From assembly GCA_963822215.1 (NCBI GenBank), contig CAWGGX010000007.1:682001-746000 (forward strand): DNA of 64,000 nucleotides, written 5' to 3'. A program made the position numbers and the translations under genes. The stretch is from Roseiarcus sp963822215. GTDB taxonomy: Bacteria; Pseudomonadota; Alphaproteobacteria; Rhizobiales; Beijerinckiaceae. The stretch's first letter is position 1. Every line of letters starts with the position of its first letter. Of this stretch, positions 29,388 through 38,972 are shown one piece after another. The notes below the pieces were generated by a model. The model saw only the letters and a list, made by a program, of their open reading frames with translations, did not search any database and had not been told where the DNA came from.

Positions 29388-29827
29388 GCGCCCATTTGCG
29401 CCACGTTTCGAAAACCATTGCAATATTAGGGCGCTGCAGGGTTACAATCCGTAAGTTGTACCCCCGTCTCCCACGGAAACAGCGAATTCGCGACGCACGG
29501 AACAGGGAATTTTCCGCTCAATTCGACGTGGCACAGGGAATGAACAGGAGCTCGAAACGAGCCCGCAAAATCCGTCGCGGCCAGGTTGCATTTTTGCTCC
29601 GACCGCCTGCCGGTCCCGATTCGGCCTCGCGTCAACATCCCGATCGCAAAGTGAGCGCCGACGCCATCTCCGGCGGCCAGGCTCCGGGCAGTTGCTCGCA
29701 TCGTGGGCGCTTGCCCTTGACAACAATTGCCCGGCGCCCCTACCAATGAGCAGAAAATAGGGGCCGAAAAAAATCTGGGCGTGCTGATGCCGTCGAGTGT
29801 CCGAAATCCGGGGAAGGAACGAGACCG
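29388..29827. repeat. Intergenic region with CAGGGAA repeat family
   Basis: No gene seen. ACAGGGAATTTTCC (about 29509) and CACAGGGAATGAACAG (about 29532) are inverse-orientation relatives of the TTCCCTGTTCC copies at 16590-16660. The last bases before 29828 carry a GGAAGGAACGA ribosome-binding region. Confidence 0.5.
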
Positions 29828-31402
29828 ATGAGCCACGCAGGCCCAAGCCCCGCGCGCGACGCGCCCGGGGCGGAGGCAGCCGCGCAAGCGGGCAGGTTGC
29901 GCGGTCTCATCCACGACGGCGTCGCAGTGTTCCGCGGGATCCGCTACGGTCAGCCGCCTGTCGGCTCGCTTCGGTTCGCTCCGCCGGTTCCGGCCGCCAA
30001 TCCAGGCGCCCCATGCGACGCCCTCGTGGCCGGCCCGATCTCGATCCAGGACATCGACCCCCTGCCGTTGGCGATCCCCGGGACGGAGAACAACTTCTAC
30101 GGGCCGGACGCCGTCGCCTCGGAGGACTGCCTGAACCTCAATGTCTGGACGCCCGACGTTTCCGGCCGCGCCCCGGTGCTCGTCTGGATTCACGGCGGGG
30201 CCTTCCTGTGCGGTTCGGGCAGTGGGCTTTGGATCGACGGGACGCGCCAGGCCCGCGAAAACGGCCTCGTTGTCGTCACGCTCAACTACCGTCTCGGTTA
30301 CCTGGGCGGCCTGTTTCTCGGCGACTACGACCCCCGCCGCAGCAACCTCGGGCTTCAGGATCAGCTGCTCGCGCTGCGCTGGGTTCGCGACAACATTGCG
30401 GCCTTCGGCGGCGACCCCGACCGCGTCACGATCGGCGGCCAGTCGGCCGGGGCGATCTCGGCGGCGACTCTGGTCGTCGCGCCAGAAGGCCGCGGACTGT
30501 TTCGCCGCGCGATCATCGAGAGCGGCCACCTCGACACGACCATCGACGTCGCTACGGCTCGCGAAACGACGCTTTATATCCTCGGTCAACTCGGGGTCGA
30601 CGCCCGCGGCGACGCGCTTGGCGCGCTGAGGCGGGTGTCGACCTTCCGCATCGCCGCTTTGCAGCGGGAACTCGGAATCTCTCGGCGCGCGTTTCCGGTC
30701 GTCGGCGACGATGTGATTCTGCCCTCCGACCCAATGGCCGCCCTCGCGCGGCGGCCGGACATCGACATCTTGATCGGGACAACGAGCGAGGAGGACCGTC
30801 TCTTCGCGGTGACCGGCTGGGCGCCGCCCGCGCGCGGCCTTGGCCCGACCCTCGACAGGTACCTTCGCGAGGCAGGCGCGCGGGCCGAAGCCGAGGCTCT
30901 TTACGCGCCCGTGCTCGACGAGTGCGGCGACCCGGTCGCGCTGACGCATCTGATCGCGACCGAACATGGTTGGGCTGAACCCGCCCGCCGGCTCGCAGCG
31001 ATCCACGCCGCGAGCGGCGGGCGGGCCTATCACTACGAGTTCGACTGGTCGTCTTCGGCGCTCGACGGCCGCGTCGGCGCCGCCCACCTCGTCGACCTGC
31101 CGTTTGTCTTCAATAATCTCGACGCCCCTGGCGTCGGCGAGCTGCTCGGCGAGGCGGGCCGACAGGAATCGGCCGTGCGCCTGGCGCGCAACCTGAGCGC
31201 CGCGGTCGCCGCCTTCGTGCGCTCCGGCGATCCGAGCGGCCCCTTGGGCGACTGGCCCGCCTTCACCCCGGCCAGGCGCACGACCCAGGTTCTGGGGTCA
31301 AAGTCGCGGATCGAGGTCGAGCGGCTGGCGGCGCGGCTCGATTTTTGGACGCGGAACCGGGCGAATTCCCCGCCCGCCCTGTCAACCCTCAGCGAAGGCT
31401 AG
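29828..31402 (+). CDS. Type B carboxylesterase
   Basis: 524-residue alpha/beta hydrolase of the cholinesterase/para-nitrobenzyl esterase family. Landmarks: VAVFRGIRYGQPPVG, SEDCLNLNVWTP, LVWIHGGAF (oxyanion hole), GGDPDRVTIGGQSAGAISA (nucleophile Ser about 204), and a late HLVDLPFVF segment near the catalytic His. No signal peptide, so cytoplasmic. It sits 40 bp upstream of a peptide-type ABC transporter operon on the same strand, suggesting that the imported compound is an ester or amide processed by this enzyme. Confidence 0.9.
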   Translation: MSHAGPSPARDAPGAEAAAQAGRLRGLIHDGVAVFRGIRYGQPPVGSLRFAPPVPAANPGAPCDALVAGPISIQDIDPLPLAIPGTENNFYGPDAVASEDCLNLNVWTPDVSGRAPVLVWIHGGAFLCGSGSGLWIDGTRQARENGLVVVTLNYRLGYLGGLFLGDYDPRRSNLGLQDQLLALRWVRDNIAAFGGDPDRVTIGGQSAGAISAATLVVAPEGRGLFRRAIIESGHLDTTIDVATARETTLYILGQLGVDARGDALGALRRVSTFRIAALQRELGISRRAFPVVGDDVILPSDPMAALARRPDIDILIGTTSEEDRLFAVTGWAPPARGLGPTLDRYLREAGARAEAEALYAPVLDECGDPVALTHLIATEHGWAEPARRLAAIHAASGGRAYHYEFDWSSSALDGRVGAAHLVDLPFVFNNLDAPGVGELLGEAGRQESAVRLARNLSAAVAAFVRSGDPSGPLGDWPAFTPARRTTQVLGSKSRIEVERLAARLDFWTRNRANSPPALSTLSEG

Positions 31403-31442
31403 GATCCACCGCGCAGAGCGCACACACACCGGGAGGAACGCC

Positions 31443-32990
31443 ATGGATAACAAGGACCACCCCTATAGCCGCGGGGTTTGCGGCGCACTCGTCGGCGCGG
31501 CGCTGGCGAGCGCGGCGCTCATGCTGTCGGCCGCCGCCTCCGCTGCGACGTTGACCGCCGCGGCCACCGCCGGCCCGACCACCCTCGACCCGACCACTTC
31601 GAGCAACGGCATCCCAAGCGTCTGGTTCCCGAACCTCACCTACGCAGCGCTCATCTGGCGCGCGCCCGACGGCGAAGCCAAGCCCGGTCTTGCGGTCAAG
31701 TGGGGGTACTCCGAGGACCGGCTGTCGTTCGTCATGGATCTGCGCGAAGGCGTGAAGTTCAGCGACGGCAGTCCTATGACCGCCGCCGACGTCGTGAATT
31801 GGCTGAAGCACTACAAGGAGAAGGGTTCGTTCACGGCGTGGCTCGCCAAGGTCACCGACATCTCCGCGACCGGCCCGATGCAGGTGACGCTGAAGCTCAG
31901 CGGACCCGATCCGATGCTGCCGTACGGTCTCGACCAGGACGGCATGGCTGGCGACGTCGTCGGGCCCGCGGGGCTCACCCATCCCGAGATTCTGGGGTCG
32001 ACGACCAATGGCGCCGGCCCCTACATGATCGATCCGAAGGCGACGATCCTGAACAACCAGTATGTGTATGTGAAGAACCCGTACTACTGGGATCCGAGCG
32101 CACAGAAGTGGGACAAGATCGTCATCAAGATCATCTCCGATGGCAACTCCCTCATGTCGGCGCTCAAGACGGGCCAGGTGCAGGTCGCCGAGGGCGCCGC
32201 GACCGAGGCCGCGGAAGCCGAAGCCGCCGGCCTCCAAATTTATAGCGCCCCCTCGGCGATGCTCGGCATGTACATCGGCGACATCGACGGCAAGATCGTC
32301 CCGGCCCTGAAGGACGTGCGCGTGCGCCAAGCGCTGAACTACGCGATCGACCGAAAGGGCATTGTGGACTCGCTCTACGGCAAGTACGGCAAGCCGACGA
32401 CCCAGTTTGTGCCCCCGGGCATCGGCGGCTACTTGGCCAAGCTCGATGACGCCTACCCGTACGACCCGAAGAAGGCCAAGGCGCTCCTCAGCGACGCCGG
32501 TTTGGCGAACGGCTTTCCGTTCACTCTCGTCGAGCAGCCTGCCGTGTCGAGTGGCGATCTTCTGGCGCAGGCCATGGCCGCCAATTGGAAGGACGTGGGC
32601 GTCGATGTCACGCTGAAGCCGACCAATTCGTTTGCGACCTACGTGCCGATCATGCTGTCGCAGAAGTATCCCGCGACGACGCTCACGTTTCAGTACTCGG
32701 TGCAACTGACCGACACCCAGCAGCTCGTCACCAATCCCGCGCTCTACAACTACATGGGTTTCACCGATCCAAAGGCGAACGAACTCGCCGAGGCCCAGCG
32801 CAAGCACGACATCCAGTCGCCGGAAGGCGTCGCGGCGGCCGAGGCGTCCGAGACCTACATGGTCGAGAACGCGAATCTCGTGCCGGTGGTGAGCGTCGAT
32901 GCGCTCCTGTTCGCGACCAAGGACGTCGACGGCTTGAAATTCACCACCTACCCGTGGTCGGACCCGACGAACTGGAAACCCGCCAAGTAG
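31443..32990 (+). CDS. Peptide-type ABC transporter substrate-binding protein (SBP_bac_5)
   Basis: 515 residues with a Sec signal (hydrophobic LVGAALASAALMLSAAASA, cleavage near 35). The mature part starts LTAAATAGPTTLDPTTSS and contains the family's SFVMDLREGVKFSDGSPMTAADVVNWLKHY and VRQALNYAIDRKGIVDSLYG blocks. GGGAGGAA precedes ATG 31443. It captures oligopeptides, opines or related solutes for the permeases downstream; the upstream esterase hints at a non-peptide ligand. Confidence 0.92.
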   Translation: MDNKDHPYSRGVCGALVGAALASAALMLSAAASAATLTAAATAGPTTLDPTTSSNGIPSVWFPNLTYAALIWRAPDGEAKPGLAVKWGYSEDRLSFVMDLREGVKFSDGSPMTAADVVNWLKHYKEKGSFTAWLAKVTDISATGPMQVTLKLSGPDPMLPYGLDQDGMAGDVVGPAGLTHPEILGSTTNGAGPYMIDPKATILNNQYVYVKNPYYWDPSAQKWDKIVIKIISDGNSLMSALKTGQVQVAEGAATEAAEAEAAGLQIYSAPSAMLGMYIGDIDGKIVPALKDVRVRQALNYAIDRKGIVDSLYGKYGKPTTQFVPPGIGGYLAKLDDAYPYDPKKAKALLSDAGLANGFPFTLVEQPAVSSGDLLAQAMAANWKDVGVDVTLKPTNSFATYVPIMLSQKYPATTLTFQYSVQLTDTQQLVTNPALYNYMGFTDPKANELAEAQRKHDIQSPEGVAAAEASETYMVENANLVPVVSVDALLFATKDVDGLKFTTYPWSDPTNWKPAK

Positions 32991-33052
32991 ACGAACCGCC
33001 AGGGCCGGCGACCGGCCTTAGGGTCGGCCGCGCTCGCGCCGCCAGGACTGAC

Positions 33053-33994
33053 ATGAAGCTGTTCGGGACCCTCGTCTCCCGCCTCCTCGGATCGTTGGCG
33101 CTGCTGATCGTGGTGCCGACGATCACGTTCTTCATCCAGGGGATCTCGCCGGCGAATGTCGCCAAGGGCGTGCTCGGCCTCGACGCCACGCCCGCCCAGA
33201 TCGCGGAGTTCAATCACCGGCTGGGCCTCGATCAACCGCTCGTCGTTCGCTACCTGCGCTGGCTTGGGGCCGCGACGACCGGCGATCTCGGTTCGTCTTA
33301 CACGAACAACCAGTCGGTGCAGGAAATCCTCGCGCCGCAACTCGGGGTCAGCCTGTCCCTCATTTTCGGCGCCCTCATCGTCTTCATGAGCGCCGGCGTC
33401 GTCCTCGGCGTCCTGTCGGCGACGAGGGGACCCATTGTCGCCCGGATCCTCGACGTCGTGTCGTCCGTCGGCATCGCGGCGCCGAATTTCTGGCTCGCGG
33501 TCATCCTGATCGCGATCTTCGCAGTGGCGTTGCCGATCTTCCCCGCCACGGGATATGTATTTTTCTCCGACAGTCCGTCCGCCTTCTTCCGCTCGCTCGT
33601 CCTGCCCGTCGTCGCGCTGTCCTTTGCTGGCGTCACAGCGGTCGCGAAGCAGACGCGCGACCAGATGATGCTGGCGATCCAGAGCCCGTGGGCGCGGACG
33701 CTGCGCGCCAACGGCGCAACCGAATTCTCGATCGTCTACAAGCACGCGCTTCGCAACGCCGCGGCGCCGGTGATCACCGTGGCGGGCACGATCTTCGTCG
33801 GATCGCTCAGCGGCTCCGTGGTGATCGAGAACATTTTCGTGCTGCCGGGTCTCGGCTCGCAATCGCTCGCCTCCGCGCTGCAGGCCGACCTGCCCGTTGT
33901 GCAGGGGATCGCCGTCTACTTCACGATCATCGTCGTCGTGGTCAACGTCCTCATCGACATTGGCGCCACGATCCTCAACCCGAAGGTGCGTTGA
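33053..33994 (+). CDS. Peptide-type ABC transporter permease (DppB type)
   Basis: 313 residues. The N-terminal helix is followed by the DppB-type periplasmic loop (ATPAQIAEFNHRLGLDQPLVVRYLRWL, GDLGSSYTNNQSV), then five helices. The EAA coupling loop (YKHALRNAAAPVITVAG) and FVLPGLGSQSLASALQADLPVVQG end the protein as in DppB/OppB. ATG 33053 is preferred over upstream in-frame codons, which encode low-complexity sequence overlapping the binding-protein gene. Confidence 0.92.
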   Translation: MKLFGTLVSRLLGSLALLIVVPTITFFIQGISPANVAKGVLGLDATPAQIAEFNHRLGLDQPLVVRYLRWLGAATTGDLGSSYTNNQSVQEILAPQLGVSLSLIFGALIVFMSAGVVLGVLSATRGPIVARILDVVSSVGIAAPNFWLAVILIAIFAVALPIFPATGYVFFSDSPSAFFRSLVLPVVALSFAGVTAVAKQTRDQMMLAIQSPWARTLRANGATEFSIVYKHALRNAAAPVITVAGTIFVGSLSGSVVIENIFVLPGLGSQSLASALQADLPVVQGIAVYFTIIVVVVNVLIDIGATILNPKVR

Positions 33995-34064
33995 CATCAC
34001 CGCCGCGCCCTACACCGGAGAGCTGAAGTCCGGCGAACGCGCCGAGCCCGCCTCGCGCTTCCGG

Positions 34065-35939
34065 ATGGCGCGCGAATATGCGCGCCATCCGCTCGGCGTG
34101 GTCGCTGGCTTCTTTCTTGTTCTGGTCGCCGCCGCCGTCATCGCCGCGCCGCTGATCGCGCCCTACGACCCGCTCAAAATGGACCTTGGCCATGCGCTCT
34201 CGCTGCCGTCGGCGAGGCATTGGCTCGGGAGCGACCGGCTCGGGCGCGACGTGTTGAGCCGCCTCCTGTGGGGAGGGAGGGTCAGCCTGGGCGGCCTCGC
34301 CGAGGCCCTGTCGGTCGCTTTCGCGATCGGCGTCGTGTTCGGGCTGATCGCGGGCTACGTCGGACGCGGAATCGACAACGCGATCTCGCGCACGACCGAG
34401 GTGTTGATGGCCACGCCGGGCATCGTCGTGCTGCTGATGGTCTACGGCATCAGCAACAACAACGCGCATCTCGGCATGATCGCGCTCGGCGTCCTGTGTT
34501 CGCCGAACATCACGCGCGTCACGCGGGCCGCGGCGCGGACGGTGCGCGAGGAGGTGTTCATATCGTCGGCGGAGGTGTTGGGGATGGCGCCGGCGCGCAT
34601 CATCTTCGGCCACGTGCTGCCGAACGTCTGGGGCCCGATCATCATCAGCACCGCGGTGCTCGCCGCGGTCATCCTCGGCATCCAGGGGGGCCTGAACTAC
34701 ATCAACCTTGGCGTAAATCCTCCGGAGGCGAGTTGGGGCGGGATGGTCAGCGACGCCCAACACGTGCTGATCAAGCAGCCCTGGCTGATCGTGCCGAGCG
34801 GCTCGCTGCTGACCCTCGTGATCATGGCTCTAATGCTCGTCGCCGACGGCCTCAGGGATGCCGCGGCTAGCAACCGCTCGCGCTCGACCCGCGCTCAAGC
34901 TGCTGGCGCCCGCGCGACGCCCGACCGCGCCGTGAGCCCGGCGGATGCGGCCGCGGCGCTCTCGGTGCGCGGGCTCTCGGTCTCGTTCTCGGGGCTCGAG
35001 GTGGTGAAGAACGTCTCGTTCGACGTGCGCGACGGCCAGACGCTCGGCATTGTCGGCAAATCCGGATGCGGCAAGACGGTCACGGCGTCGGCCGCGCTCG
35101 GCCAGCTCGGACCTGGCTCGCGCATCGACGGCGCGGTGGCGTTCGACGGCGTCGATCTCAACCACGCTCCGCCCCGCGTGCGGGCGCGAACGCGCGGCGC
35201 CGGCATCGCTTACGTTTCGCAGGACCCGATGGTCGCGCTCGACCCGTGCTTCACCGTCGGGAGCCAGCTTGGCGAGCTGGTCGGGCGTCATGAAAAACTC
35301 AGCGGGTCGCGACGGCGCGACAGGGTACTCGAGCTTCTCCGTCAGGTCGGCCTGCCCAACCCGGCCGACGCCGCGGCGCGCTTTCCCCACCAGCTTTCGG
35401 GCGGCATGGCGCAAAGGGTCTCGATCGCCTGCGCGCTCGCTGGGCGGCCGCGCGTATTGATCGCGGACGAACCGACGACGGCGCTCGACGTCACGATCCA
35501 GGGCGAGATCCTCGATCTGTTGCGCAGGCTCCAGGCGGAGACCGGCATGGCGATCGTGCTGATCACCCACGATCTCGGCGTGGTTGCCGATCTCTGCGAC
35601 CGCGTGGCGGTGATGTATGCGGGCGAGATCGTCGAGATCGGCGACGTCGAAAGCCTTTTGGACCGTCCGGCGCATCCCTATACGCGCGGCCTCATCGATT
35701 CCAACCCGATCGCGTCGAAGCGCGGATCGCCGCTGCCGGCGATCCCCGGAACGGTGCCGAGCCCGGCGAACTGGCCGATCGGCTGCCATTTCGGCGAGAG
35801 ATGTCGCTTTCGGACGCCGGAATGCGCCGCACGGCCGATCCCGCTCGTTTCCGTAGCCGATGCCTCGCCTCACCACGCGCGCTGCATCCGCGTCGGCGAG
35901 CTCGACCTTATCCCCGGGGCCGAAGGACGGTCTCGATGA
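34065..35939 (+). CDS. Fused peptide-type ABC permease-ATPase (DppC-DppD)
   Basis: About 624 residues. Residues 1-270 are a DppC-type permease (YDPLKMDLGHALSLPSARHWLGSDRLGRDVLSRLLWGG, EVLGMAPARIIFGHVLPNVWGP). After a low-complexity linker (about 270-300) a DppD-type ATPase follows: Walker A GKSGCGKT, signature LSGGMAQRVSIA, Walker B LIADEPTTALDVT, and the C-terminal oligopeptide-transporter extension with GCHFGERCRFRTPEC, a Cys pattern seen in DppD/OppD. ATG 34065 is the first good start in frame; the N-terminus may begin slightly earlier at a non-ATG codon. The stop overlaps the next gene (ATGA). Confidence 0.9.
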   Translation: MAREYARHPLGVVAGFFLVLVAAAVIAAPLIAPYDPLKMDLGHALSLPSARHWLGSDRLGRDVLSRLLWGGRVSLGGLAEALSVAFAIGVVFGLIAGYVGRGIDNAISRTTEVLMATPGIVVLLMVYGISNNNAHLGMIALGVLCSPNITRVTRAAARTVREEVFISSAEVLGMAPARIIFGHVLPNVWGPIIISTAVLAAVILGIQGGLNYINLGVNPPEASWGGMVSDAQHVLIKQPWLIVPSGSLLTLVIMALMLVADGLRDAAASNRSRSTRAQAAGARATPDRAVSPADAAAALSVRGLSVSFSGLEVVKNVSFDVRDGQTLGIVGKSGCGKTVTASAALGQLGPGSRIDGAVAFDGVDLNHAPPRVRARTRGAGIAYVSQDPMVALDPCFTVGSQLGELVGRHEKLSGSRRRDRVLELLRQVGLPNPADAAARFPHQLSGGMAQRVSIACALAGRPRVLIADEPTTALDVTIQGEILDLLRRLQAETGMAIVLITHDLGVVADLCDRVAVMYAGEIVEIGDVESLLDRPAHPYTRGLIDSNPIASKRGSPLPAIPGTVPSPANWPIGCHFGERCRFRTPECAARPIPLVSVADASPHHARCIRVGELDLIPGAEGRSR

Positions 35940-36934
35940 TCGCCGCCAGCGCAGTGGTCGAGGTGACCGGGCTGACGGTGACTTACGCGCGCGGTTTCGG
36001 TCGCCCGCCGCTGACCGCCGTATCCGACGTGTCGTTCACCGTTGGCCGCGGCGAGACTGTCTCGATCGTCGGCGAGTCGGGTTCGGGCAAGACAACGATC
36101 GGATCGGCCATTCTCGGCCTCCAGCCGGTCGCGAAAGGCGCCATCCTCCTCAATGGCGTCGACATCGCCTATCTGAGCAGGATGGAGCGGCGGGCGTTCC
36201 GCAAGACCTTGCAGGCTGTGTTCCAGGATCCGTTCAACTCCCTCGATCCGACAAAGACCATCAGCGACGCCGTCGGCGAGCCGCTGCGGGTCGTTGACCC
36301 CAAAATGAAGTCCGAGACGGTCCGGCGGCGGGCCGCCGAGGCGCTCGTCCGGGTCGGCCTCGACCCAGGCGTCATGCACCGGCTCCCTGCGGAATTCTCG
36401 GGCGGGCAGCGTCAGCGCATCGCGATCGCACGAGCGCTGATCCTGAAACCCGAGATCGTCGTGTGCGACGAGGCCGTGAGCGCGCTCGACGTCTCGGTGC
36501 AAGCGCAGGTGCTCAATCTGCTCGAGCAGCTGCAGCGCGAGGAGGGCGTCAGCTACATCTTCATCTCGCACAACATGGCGGCGGTCAGGCACATTTCCGA
36601 CCGGATCGTCGTCCTTTATCGCGGTCGCGTCATGGAAGACGGGGCCGCCGAGGACGTCTGCGATCGGCCGGCCCATCCTTACACCCGGTCGCTGCTGGCC
36701 TCTGTCCCCGTGCCTGACGTGCGAGCGCAGCGCGAGCGCCGCCGCGTGCGCGGGCTTGCGATCGCCGCATCCCGGCCCGATGCGACGCCGCACACCGGCT
36801 GCCCGTTCGCCCCTCGGTGCCCGTTCGCCGCCGACGCCTGCACAGCCGCGCCGCCGCCCCTCGTCGAGGTTGGCGCCGGTCGCCGGGTCGCTTGCGTGCG
36901 CATCGACGAGATTCCCCAGCTCCTTGACGAGTGA
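35936..36934 (+). CDS. Peptide-type ABC transporter ATPase (DppF type)
   Basis: 332 residues. Walker A GESGSGKTT, QAVFQDPFNSLDPTKTI, signature FSGGQRQRIAIARAL, Walker B VVCDEAVSALDVSVQ, and the Cys-rich tail (TGCPFAPRCPFAADAC) typical of OppF/DppF. It starts in a 4-base ATGA overlap with the fused permease-ATPase, so all components from 31443 on form one operon. Second ATPase of the heterodimeric nucleotide-binding unit. Confidence 0.93.
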   Translation: MIAASAVVEVTGLTVTYARGFGRPPLTAVSDVSFTVGRGETVSIVGESGSGKTTIGSAILGLQPVAKGAILLNGVDIAYLSRMERRAFRKTLQAVFQDPFNSLDPTKTISDAVGEPLRVVDPKMKSETVRRRAAEALVRVGLDPGVMHRLPAEFSGGQRQRIAIARALILKPEIVVCDEAVSALDVSVQAQVLNLLEQLQREEGVSYIFISHNMAAVRHISDRIVVLYRGRVMEDGAAEDVCDRPAHPYTRSLLASVPVPDVRAQRERRRVRGLAIAASRPDATPHTGCPFAPRCPFAADACTAAPPPLVEVGAGRRVACVRIDEIPQLLDE

Positions 36935-37192
36935 CGTGCGCCGGTCAAATCGACGGCGTTCTCCTTCCCCCCTTGTGGCTACGGGATGCACACATCGTTC
37001 TTGACGCGGCGCAGGCCGGACATCCCCTTCCCCAGCTCAGCTGGGGAAGGTGGCCCGATAGGGCCGGATGGGGTGCGGCGAGCAGGGCGGCTTCGTATGC
37101 GGTTGGCTGCGACGGTCGCGCAAATCGAGCGCGGTCGGCGGCGGCGGACCACACCCCATCCGGCGCTACGCGCCACCTTCCCCGCTTCGCGG
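36935..37192. repeat. REP/BIME-type repeat (copy C), left part
   Basis: Hairpin CCTTCCCCAGCT-CAGCTGGGGAAGG (37026-37050), CCGGATGGGGTGCGG, then the inverted half CCACACCCCATCCGGC ... CCACCTTCCCCGCTTCGCGG up to the IS4 junction at 37192. The end of the repeat (AGAAGG) is found again at 38734, after the IS. CTACGGGATGCACAC near 36978 reappears inverted near 38797. Confidence 0.7.
37182..37192. repeat. Left 11-bp target duplication of the IS4 element (CCGCTTCGCGG)
   Basis: CCGCTTCGCGG immediately before the left inverted repeat, repeated exactly at 38723-38733. Confidence 0.88.
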
Positions 37193-38722
37193 CTAGCGTG
37201 CGCACACATTCGATTCGCGGACGAGTCAAACACATTTTTTGCAAACATCGCTTGATCGTTGAGAATCATGTGTGATTCTGTATCGGCCGGCCCTTTGTTT
37301 GGAGAGGATCGGCGATGACAGACGTGAACATTGGCTTCTTCGGCGACGTGCGCCTTGAAAAAAGGGGCGCCTGGCGGTGGAGCGCATGTGCGCGCGCATT
37401 AGCGCGGGCTTTCGCCAACTGTGCGACAGCCGGGCGGAGAAGGTTGGTCTGACGCGGTTTTTCCGCAATCCGAGAGTGACGGTGGAAGAAATTCTGCGCG
37501 GCGCGGCGGAGCGGACGGGAACCGCCGCGGCGGGACGGCACGTCCTGTTGATCCAGGATACGAGCGAAATCAACTATGAAGCCAAAGCCAAGCGCAAGCG
37601 TGGCCTTGGCCGCGTCGGCAACGGCAAGGACGTCGGCCTGTTCGTCCATCCGGCGCTGGCGGTCGACGCCGCCGACGGCGGCGTCCTGGGGCTCGCGGGG
37701 GCGACGATCTGGCGGCGAACGCGGATCAAGGAGGACGACTACCAGAGCCTGCCGATCGAGGAGAAGGAGAGCAACAAGTGGCTCGCCACGCCCCTGGCGG
37801 CGAAGCGGTTCCTGAACTCGGCGACGATGATCACCGAGATCTCCGATCGGGAGGCCGACATCTACGAGCATTTCGCCCGCGTGCCCGATGGGCGAACGCA
37901 TGTCCTGGTTCGCGCCGTGCGCGATCGGGCGCTCATCGAGGCGGGCGAGCGGCTGCTGTCGAAGATCGCCGCCGCGCCGGAAGCGGGCCGTCTGAGCTTC
38001 GATCTGCCCGGCCGGCCCGGACGGACGGCCCGGAAGGTCACGCTGGCGGTGCGTTTCTGTCCGGTCGTCCTGCGTCGTCCCGAGCGCGGCGCCGACCGGC
38101 GGGATCCGCCCGGCGTCGCGCTCAATCTCGTCGAGGCGCGCGAAATCGACCCGCCGCCCTCCGAGGAGCCGATCGTCTGGCGCCTGTTGACGACGCATGG
38201 CGTGAGCACGCTTGCCCAAGCGGCGTGGATTATCGAGCTCTATCGCTATCGCTGGATCATCGAGCAGCTCTTCCGCACCCTCAAGTCGCAGGGCTTCGAC
38301 CTCGAAGACAGCCTCTTGCGCGACGGCGACGCGCTCGAACGCCTGGCGGCGACCGCGCTGATCGCCGCCGCGAGCGTCATGCAACTGGTCCAGGGACGGG
38401 ACGAGGCGGGCGCGGCTTTCCCGGCCGCGCGCGTCTTCGAACCCGACGAAATCGCCGTTCTGGAGGCGCTGGCCGGCAAATTCGAAGGCAAGACCCAGAA
38501 GCAGAAGAACCCGCACCCCAGACGCAGCCTGGCTTGGGCGGCCTGGTGCATCGCCCGCCTCGGCGGCTGGACCGGCTACGCCAAAGAGCGTTCGCCAGGC
38601 CCTATCACCTTCGTCCACGGCCTGCGCCGCTTCCACGCCATCGCAGAAGGCTTCAATCTCGCCGCCGCCACCTCGCCTGCCCCACTTGACAGCTGAGCAA
38701 ATCAAATGTGTGCGCACGCTAG
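37193..38722 (+). mobile_element. IS4-family element (IS50/Tn5-like group)
   Basis: 1,530 bp. Left terminus CTAGCGTGCGCACACATTC and right terminus, read inversely, CTAGCGTGCGCACACATTT form inverted repeats of about 25 bp with two mismatches. Flanked by 11-bp duplications, within the IS4 range. It lies inside the palindromic arm of REP copy C, splitting CGCTTCGCGG|AGAAGG. Confidence 0.92.
37315..38696 (+). CDS. IS4-family transposase (IS50-like), with N-terminal frame break
   Basis: The main frame (from GTG 37377, 439 residues) has FFRNPRVTVEEIL, LLIQDTSEINY (first catalytic Asp), ITEISDREADIYEHF (second Asp, DREAD motif) and IIELYRYRWIIEQLFRTLKSQGFDLED (YREK-like motif with catalytic Glu). 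All resemble Tn5 transposase, as does ESNKWL. The natural N-terminus appears to start at ATG 37315 (GGAGAGG upstream; MTDVNIGFFGDVRLEK), but it is in another frame. Continuity is restored by one extra A in the A6 run at 37358-37363 (giving EKKGRLAVERMCAR). Either a base is missing or slippage is used. Confidence 0.87.
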
Positions 38723-38733
38723 CCGCTTCGCGG
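38723..38733. repeat. Right 11-bp target duplication of the IS4 element
   Basis: CCGCTTCGCGG directly after the right terminus ...CGCACGCTAG; identical to 37182-37192. Confidence 0.88.
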
Positions 38734-38972
38734 AGAAGGGATCGCATTGGCCGCTGGCAAGCGCTCTTCCGGCAAAGTTGTGGCGGCCAGAGACGTGTGC
38801 ATCCCGTAGCCGCAAGGGGGGAGGGGATGCCGCCTGCCTTGGATTTGGTTGTGGCACGCCAATAGATACGCCTGGCGGCGCGCCCCTTTCCGCCGTTCGG
38901 CCAACCGTCGCTGTCCGCCCGTAGCGTCGGGCGCGGTCCATGTTCAGACGCCTGAACGTCCGACCTGCACCT

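Noticed and set aside
26859..29423. 854-codon minus-strand frame opposite the aldolase and kinase
   Set aside because: Shadow frame in GC-rich DNA. Only its last part (26864-27119) holds a Rossmann motif, reported separately as a remnant.
37315..37380. Canonical -1 ribosomal frameshift heptamer in the IS4 transposase
   Set aside because: The A6 run is not in the X XXY YYZ phase required; a one-base deletion is simpler, though transcriptional slippage is not excluded.
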